Position numbers and translations under genes: made by a program
Shown: one piece after another, positions 59,540 to 64,000 of the stretch
Numbering within the stretch: the stretch's first letter is position 1
Layout of the letters: every line of letters begins with the position of its first letter
The notes under the pieces: generated by a model
The model's input: the letters and a program-made list of their open reading frames with translations, nothing else
Databases searched by the model: none
What the model was told of the DNA's origin: nothing
Origin: Kribbella jiaozuonensis
Lineage (GTDB): Bacteria; Actinomycetota; Actinomycetes; Propionibacteriales; Kribbellaceae
Direction of reading: 5' to 3'
Assembly: GCF_005233875.1 (NCBI RefSeq)
Contig: NZ_SZPZ01000001.1
Span: 868,001-932,000 of the forward strand
DNA: 64,000 nt

Positions 59540-62302
59540 ATGACTGACGACGAACTGGTCGGACGTGCAGGACTGGTCGAGCGAGCTACCAAGCAGCTCG
59601 AGACCAGCGGCAGCGTGCTGCTGTACGGACCGACCGGTATCGGCAAATCGGCCCTCGGCCGTGCCCTCGTCGCTGATCGCGGCCGGAAAGGCTGCCGGAT
59701 CCTGAGCGCGGCCCCGTCCAACTCCGAGGCCGGCCTGCCGTACGTCACGCTTCTCGATCTCCTCTCCAACCAGCTCGAGTTCGCCTGGGGTGTGCTGCCG
59801 GATCACCTCCGCCAGCCGCTCGAGGTAGCGCTGCTGAAGGCGTCCGCCCCCGACACGGTGCGGGACGAGCTCGCCGTGCGCCTCGCAGTACTGCATGTAC
59901 TTCGACGTCTGGCCGCCACCGGGCCGGTGCTCCTGGTCGTCGACGACATCCAGTGGGTGGACCCGTCGAGCCTCGAGGTGCTCACGTTCTGCGCCCGCCG
60001 TCTGTCCGAGGGCGTGCATCTGCTCGCGACCGAGCAGGTGGCCGACGGCGATCTGCCGATGATGGTCGACGCGTGCCCGGAGCCCGTGCTGCAGCTCGAG
60101 GTTCCGCCGTTGACCGAGCCGGATGTCCTCGCCCTGCTCCGCCAACGCCTCTCGAGCCCGCTCCCGGTCCGCACGGCCCGCCGCATCTTTACCGCGAGCG
60201 CCGGCAACCCGTTCATGGCCCTCGAGCTCGGTCGCGCCGTACTGCGGCATCCGAAGAGCGTCTCGCCCAACGACCCGCTCCCGGTGTCCAGCCGCCTCAA
60301 GACCCTGCTCGGCGACCGACTGTCGACGCTGGAGCCGGCCGCGCACGAGTTGCTCCTGCATGCCGCGTCGTCGCCGCGTCCGACCACGACCCAGCTCGCC
60401 CGGTCCCTCGACCGGCCGATCGAGGCCGACCTGGCCGAGGCGGAGTCCCTGGGCTTGATCGACATCTCCGCCGAGCGCCTGCGCTTCACCCACCCGCTGC
60501 TCCGCGAGTTCGTGTACGCCGAGGCGACGTCGGCCGCCCGCCGGCAGGCCCACGCCCACCTCGCCGCCGTCGTCGACGAACCGGTCGAGAACGCGACCCA
60601 CCGCGCCCTCGCCACCCAGGAGGCCGACCCGGAGCTGGCCGCCGCGATCGAAGAGGCAGCCACCGTCGCCGCCGGCCGTGGCGCGCCTGGTGCCGCCGCG
60701 ACCCTGTGGAGATTGAGCGCGGAGCGTACGCCGATCACGCGGCCGGACGACCGCGCCCGCCGACTGACCCGGGCTTCCGACGACGCCGCGGCCGCCGGTC
60801 ATCTCGCGGAGTCGGCCGACATGGCGCAGCTCGCCGTACAGGCCGCGACGAAGCCTGAGACCAAGGTGCCTGCGCTGCTGCTGTGCGCGGATGCGGTCTG
60901 GCCGGAGCGCGATCGCCGGGTCGAGCTGCTTGCGGAGGCGTTCGCCGCGGCCAAGGGCGACAAGCGGCTCGAGGCGCGGGTGCGGATCGAGCGCAGCCAC
61001 AGCCACTACTTCGATCGCAGCCTGGACGACGCGCAGGAGGACGCCCGCGTCGCCGAGGCGTTGGCACGCGAGGCGGGCGACACCGAGGCGATCGTCGATG
61101 CTCTGAGCGCGGCGAGCTCGGTGTTGATGGCGCGGGACGCCGAGGAGTCCGCGGACGCCGTACTCGAGCAGGCTGCCGAGATGGCGAAGGGGCTGCCGCT
61201 CACCAAGACGGTTGTGAATGCCCGGCAGATGGCCGCGATGCGCGAGCTGTTCCGCGGGCGGACGGACGAGGCGATCAACCGGATCACGGCGCTGGTCGAC
61301 GACGTCCGCGATCACGGCGCGATGCGCTGGCTCGCGTCCGCGCTGATCTCGGCGACCGCGATCTACGAGCGCAGCGGGCGTGGCGCCGACGCGCTGGCCG
61401 CCGGTCACGAGTGCTACCAGCTGATGCAGGACATCGGTGACGAGGCCGAGGTCGGCATGATCATCGCCAGCCGGGCTGAGTGGGTCGGCGGTTCGGCGGC
61501 CATGGGCCGGCAGCTCGCCGAGGCCGCGCTCGAAGGCGTCCGCCTGGTCGGGAACGACGAGTGGACCGGCCCCGCGCTCGCGAGCATCGGGCTGATGGCC
61601 GTCCTGACCGGCGACCCGCAGCGGGCGGTCGAGTCGTTCGACGCCATCGCGGAGTCCGGCGAGGCCGCAATGCCGTACGACCCGGCCGTGATCCCGTGGC
61701 ACGCGGACTACGCCGAGGCTCTCGTCGCAGCCGGTCGGCTGGAGGACGCGGCCGCGCTGATCGCCGAGATCCGGGCCCGCGCCGACAACCTGGACCGTGA
61801 AGTGATCATGATCGGCCTGGCCCGGTCCGAGGCGCTGCTGATCGCCAAGCAGGGCGACCCGGCCGCGGCCCTCGACCTCCTGGAGAAGACGATCAGTACG
61901 GCGGGGGACCGCGTCTACCCGCTCGACCTGGCGCGCTGCGAGCTCACCCGCGGCCGCGTCGCCCGGCAGGCGCGTCGCCGTTCGGTCGCGCGGACCGCGT
62001 TCCTGGACGCGATCGAGCAGTTCGAGGCGTACGGCGCTCCCGCCTGGCGCGAGGTGGCCGAGACCGAGCTCGCGCGCCTCGACGTACCGAGCCGGAGCCG
62101 GCAGCCGTCGGAGCTGACCGACAACGAGCAGCAGATCGTCTCGATGGTCCGCGACGGCTCCACCAACCGCGAGATTGCCGCCGCGCTGTACCTGTCGGTG
62201 AAGGCGGTCGAGTCCCAGCTGACCCGCCTGTACCGGCGCTTCGGCGTGGCCAACCGGACCCAGCTGCTCCGGACGGTCGACCGACCCGGTAACAATAGTT
62301 AG
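59540..62302 (+). CDS. LuxR-family ATP-binding regulator (LAL type)
   Basis: 920 residues; ATG after GGGGAG. N-terminal AAA/NACHT-like ATPase: Walker A GPTGIGKSA (~30-38), Walker B LLVVDDIQWVD (~133-143), FTASAGNPFMALELGRAVLRHP. The middle ~500 residues are helical TPR-like repeats (VALLRAADA-type Ala-rich helices). The C-terminal LuxR HTH reads SELTDNEQQIVSMVRDGSTNREIAAALYLSVKAVESQLTRLYRRFGVANRTQLL (~855-910). Such LAL proteins activate catabolic or antibiotic genes on sensing a ligand. The target is not shown; it follows the permease terminator and precedes the SCO4848-like gene with no gap. Confidence 0.93.
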   Translation: MTDDELVGRAGLVERATKQLETSGSVLLYGPTGIGKSALGRALVADRGRKGCRILSAAPSNSEAGLPYVTLLDLLSNQLEFAWGVLPDHLRQPLEVALLKASAPDTVRDELAVRLAVLHVLRRLAATGPVLLVVDDIQWVDPSSLEVLTFCARRLSEGVHLLATEQVADGDLPMMVDACPEPVLQLEVPPLTEPDVLALLRQRLSSPLPVRTARRIFTASAGNPFMALELGRAVLRHPKSVSPNDPLPVSSRLKTLLGDRLSTLEPAAHELLLHAASSPRPTTTQLARSLDRPIEADLAEAESLGLIDISAERLRFTHPLLREFVYAEATSAARRQAHAHLAAVVDEPVENATHRALATQEADPELAAAIEEAATVAAGRGAPGAAATLWRLSAERTPITRPDDRARRLTRASDDAAAAGHLAESADMAQLAVQAATKPETKVPALLLCADAVWPERDRRVELLAEAFAAAKGDKRLEARVRIERSHSHYFDRSLDDAQEDARVAEALAREAGDTEAIVDALSAASSVLMARDAEESADAVLEQAAEMAKGLPLTKTVVNARQMAAMRELFRGRTDEAINRITALVDDVRDHGAMRWLASALISATAIYERSGRGADALAAGHECYQLMQDIGDEAEVGMIIASRAEWVGGSAAMGRQLAEAALEGVRLVGNDEWTGPALASIGLMAVLTGDPQRAVESFDAIAESGEAAMPYDPAVIPWHADYAEALVAAGRLEDAAALIAEIRARADNLDREVIMIGLARSEALLIAKQGDPAAALDLLEKTISTAGDRVYPLDLARCELTRGRVARQARRRSVARTAFLDAIEQFEAYGAPAWREVAETELARLDVPSRSRQPSELTDNEQQIVSMVRDGSTNREIAAALYLSVKAVESQLTRLYRRFGVANRTQLLRTVDRPGNNS

Positions 62303-62533
62303 GTGAAGCTCGAACGGAAACACGCCCTCGTCCTGCTCGCCATTGCGGCCTGGAACGTCGTCACCTACCTGCGCTTCATCAAGGCGCTGATGGACACCGA
62401 GGGGCGCCCGACCGGGTACTACGTGGCGCACACGATCCTGGTGATCGTGAACCTGCTGATCGCGGTACTGCTCGGCACGTGGGGTGTGCGCGCGTACAAG
62501 GCGGCTAAGGCTTCACAAAGCTCGCCGGTGTGA
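62303..62533 (+). CDS. SCO4848-like small membrane protein
   Basis: 76 residues; GTG directly after the LuxR TAG, so translation may be coupled. Two transmembrane helices (ALVLLAIAAWNVVTYLRFIKAL; VAHTILVIVNLLIAVLLGTWGVRAY). Length, topology and the HTILVIVNLLIAV pattern match a conserved actinobacterial family (SCO4848 in my memory). Function unknown. The last 29 bases overlap the opposing AraC gene. Confidence 0.75.
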   Translation: MKLERKHALVLLAIAAWNVVTYLRFIKALMDTEGRPTGYYVAHTILVIVNLLIAVLLGTWGVRAYKAAKASQSSPV

Positions 62534-63296
62534 CACCGAGCAGTTTCCGGAAATGCCGGTTCAGGTGTGACTGGTCGTAGAACCCGGCCAGCGTCGCCAC
62601 CTCGGCGGCCGGATGCCCGTCGAGCAGGTAGCGCCGGGCCAGATCGACCCGTCGGCCGGTCAGATACCGGTGCGGCGGCATCCCGTACTCCCGGCTGAAC
62701 GCCCGGACCAGATGCGCCGGATGGGCATGCACCACCTTTGCCGCATCCTCCAGCGTGATCCCGTCGGTCACTTTGGCGTCGAGGAGCTCACGCAGTTGCA
62801 CAGCCACGCCGGCGTCCCGCCGGTCCGGTGGATCGACCACCTGGCGGCGGAGATGCTGGCCAAGGCGCTCCTCGATCAGCGTGAGACGGCTCTGCGCTTC
62901 CAGATCCTCCTGCCCGTTCTTCAGTACGCCGTGAAGCTGATGGATCCGGTGCCGCAGCAGCGGGTCGACGTACTCCGGGTGGTCGACGGCCGCGCCGATC
63001 AGGCCGTCGCCCAGCCGATCGGGCGCCAGATACAACACCCGCTTCCGGAAGCCCTGCGGCAGGACCGATCGCCCGTCGTGCGGTACGTGCGGCGGCAGCA
63101 GCGAGACCTGCGCCTGGGCGAGACCGTGCTCGCGGTGATCCAGGTCGTACCGGACCGCGCCCTCGTCGACGATCAGCACGGTCCACGCGTCGTGCGTGTG
63201 CGTCGGGTACGCGTGCGACGGGAAATGGGCGTGCAGCACCTCGACGACCCCAGCCAGCCCGGGCCGCCACGCCCGGACCACGGCGCCGCTGCTCAT
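62505..63296 (-). CDS. AraC-family transcription regulator with cupin sensor
   Basis: 263 residues. N-terminal AraC-type cupin (residues ~15-110: VVEVLHAHFPSHAYPTHTHDAWTVLIVDEGAVRYDLDHREHGLAQAQVSLLPPHVPHDGRSV) and a C-terminal double HTH (ITLEDAAKVVHAHPAHLVRAFSREYGMPPHRYLTGRRVDLARRYLLDGHPAAEVATLAGFYDQSHLNRHFRKLLGVTPASF). Only 23 bp separate its ATG from the GTG of the divergent aminopeptidase, so it probably regulates that gene or is leaderless. Confidence 0.88.
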   Translation of the reverse strand: MSSGAVVRAWRPGLAGVVEVLHAHFPSHAYPTHTHDAWTVLIVDEGAVRYDLDHREHGLAQAQVSLLPPHVPHDGRSVLPQGFRKRVLYLAPDRLGDGLIGAAVDHPEYVDPLLRHRIHQLHGVLKNGQEDLEAQSRLTLIEERLGQHLRRQVVDPPDRRDAGVAVQLRELLDAKVTDGITLEDAAKVVHAHPAHLVRAFSREYGMPPHRYLTGRRVDLARRYLLDGHPAAEVATLAGFYDQSHLNRHFRKLLGVTPASFVKP

Positions 63297-63319
63297 ACTC
63301 AGAACATACGCTTCTGGGC

Positions 63320-64000
63320 GTGAAGGTATACGTGAGCGCGGACATGGAAGGCATCACCGGACTGGTCGACGCGGAGGACGTCCAGCCGCCGGGGCGGGAT
63401 TACGAGCGCAGCCGGGTGATGATGACCGAGGACGTGAATGCCGCCGTCCGCGGTGCGTACGCCGCCGGCGCGACGGCCGTTCTGGTCAACGACGCGCACG
63501 GCCCGATGCGGAACCTTCTCCCCGATCTGCTCGATCCGCGCGCCCGCCTGATCAAGGGCCGGCCGAAGCCGATGGGCATGATCGAGGGGCTGTCTTCGGA
63601 GTACGACGCGGTGCTGTGCATCGGATTCCACTCGCGTGCCGGCGTTCTCGGCGTACTGAGTCACAGCTTCATGGGCCACGAGATCGAGGACATCTGGCTC
63701 GACGACCGCCCCACCGGCGAGATCGGGCTGCTCCACGCGGCGGCTGCGGCGTACGGCGTACCTGTCGCGCTCCTGACCGGCGACGACACCGCCTGCGACG
63801 AAACGAAGTCGTGGGATCCCAGCGTGGCCACTGTCCCGGTCAAGTTCGCCAAGGACCGCTTCGCCGCGCAGCTTGTCCCGGTCGCCGAGGCCCGCGAGGC
63901 GATCGAGACCACCACAACCCAGTCCCTGGCCAACCTCGCCGCAGCATCTGACCACGGCCTCCACCGGCTGACGGTTCGGTGGCAGTCCGCCTCGGTCGCC
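63320..64000 (+). CDS. M55 D-aminopeptidase (DppA-like), 5' part
   Basis: Runs off the window after 227 codons; no stop is seen. GTG start gives KVYVSADMEGITG, the exact family opening with metal-binding Asp and Glu. Later HGPMRNLLPDLLDPRARLIKGRPKPMGMIEG, VLCIGFHSRAGVLGVLSHSF (conserved GFH) and GEIGLLHAAAAAYGVPVALLTGDD. M55 enzymes release N-terminal D-amino acids from peptides such as D-Ala-D-Ala. Likely controlled by the divergent AraC-type regulator. Confidence 0.93.
   Translation, partial: MKVYVSADMEGITGLVDAEDVQPPGRDYERSRVMMTEDVNAAVRGAYAAGATAVLVNDAHGPMRNLLPDLLDPRARLIKGRPKPMGMIEGLSSEYDAVLCIGFHSRAGVLGVLSHSFMGHEIEDIWLDDRPTGEIGLLHAAAAAYGVPVALLTGDDTACDETKSWDPSVATVPVKFAKDRFAAQLVPVAEAREAIETTTTQSLANLAAASDHGLHRLTVRWQSASVA

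Noticed and set aside
59366..62431. 1021-codon open frame antisense to the LuxR regulator
   Set aside because: Shadow reading; the plus-strand gene has Walker motifs and an HTH.

Overview
The window is high-GC actinobacterial chromosome. Nearly every gene uses C/G wobble bases, GTG starts are common, and the content is typical of Actinomycetota: a DUF3017 gene beside folD, an SCO4848-type membrane protein, a large LuxR-family ATPase regulator, GlxA-type AraC regulators and a NgcE-like GlcNAc-binding lipoprotein. Codon habits (many GTAC/CGTACG strings) and the mix of secreted subtilases, CAP proteins and chitinase fit a soil member of the Propionibacteriales such as Kribbella. That genus guess is inference. 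No rRNA, tRNA, CRISPR array, integrase, transposase or phage gene was seen.

Layout. 1-503: 3' end of purH, then 1.1 kb of hairpin-rich non-coding repeat. 1.6-5.2 kb: Fes-like esterase, lipoprotein, GNAT, DUF3017-folD. 5.3-13.7 kb: GT39-type membrane glycosyltransferase, pirin, cupin, GlxA-type regulator, chitinase coupled to a compact APH(3')-like kinase, a dead M48-like protein and a solute-binding protein without a signal peptide. 13.9-20.5 kb: two tandem secreted subtilases. 20.5-27.7 kb: mdh, secreted GDPD, spermidine-synthase-like protein, XRE regulator, MOSC, lamin-tail protein, metallo-beta-lactamase-fold protein, second GlxA-type regulator. 27.7-31.8 kb: three tandem membrane-anchored CAP proteins, the first with a ruined CAP site. 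31.9-38.4 kb: acetyltransferases, DeoR regulator, galTK, CNNM/CorC-type protein. 38.4-43.2 kb: ArsR-type regulator between two MFS_3 exporters, hydrolase, YCII protein. 43.2-43.9 kb: non-coding island with a 102-bp inverted repeat. 43.9-47.8 kb: GlcNAc kinase, SIS protein, NgcE-like lipoprotein. 47.9-51.7 kb: trpS, 2'-5' RNA ligase, YihY, D-Ala-D-Ala carboxypeptidase. 51.7-62.5 kb: M43 protease and an amine-catabolism cluster with permease and regulators. 62.5-64 kb: AraC regulator and the 5' part of a DppA-like D-aminopeptidase.

How genes work together. The clearest system is 52.8-59.3 kb: a glutamine-synthetase-like gamma-glutamyl ligase, a PuuD-like hydrolase, an aldehyde dehydrogenase, an SDR and a FadR-type regulator in one tight operon, followed by an APC permease on its own promoter. 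Both promoters carry TTGACA-N17-(G/C)TCAAT followed by the same nested operator, GG(A/T)CT-N6-AGACCA. This links the two units and suggests control by the local regulator. The flavin oxidase PuuB is absent and an SDR takes its place, which suggests an amino alcohol rather than a diamine as substrate.

Other points are a repeat family shared by the 0.5-1.1 kb and 43.3-43.9 kb islands, five convergent gene pairs whose stop codons share CTAG, CTAA or TTAG, and a housekeeping backbone (purH, folD-DUF3017, mdh, trpS, carboxypeptidase, SCO4848-like) interrupted by blocks of secreted-enzyme and catabolic genes.
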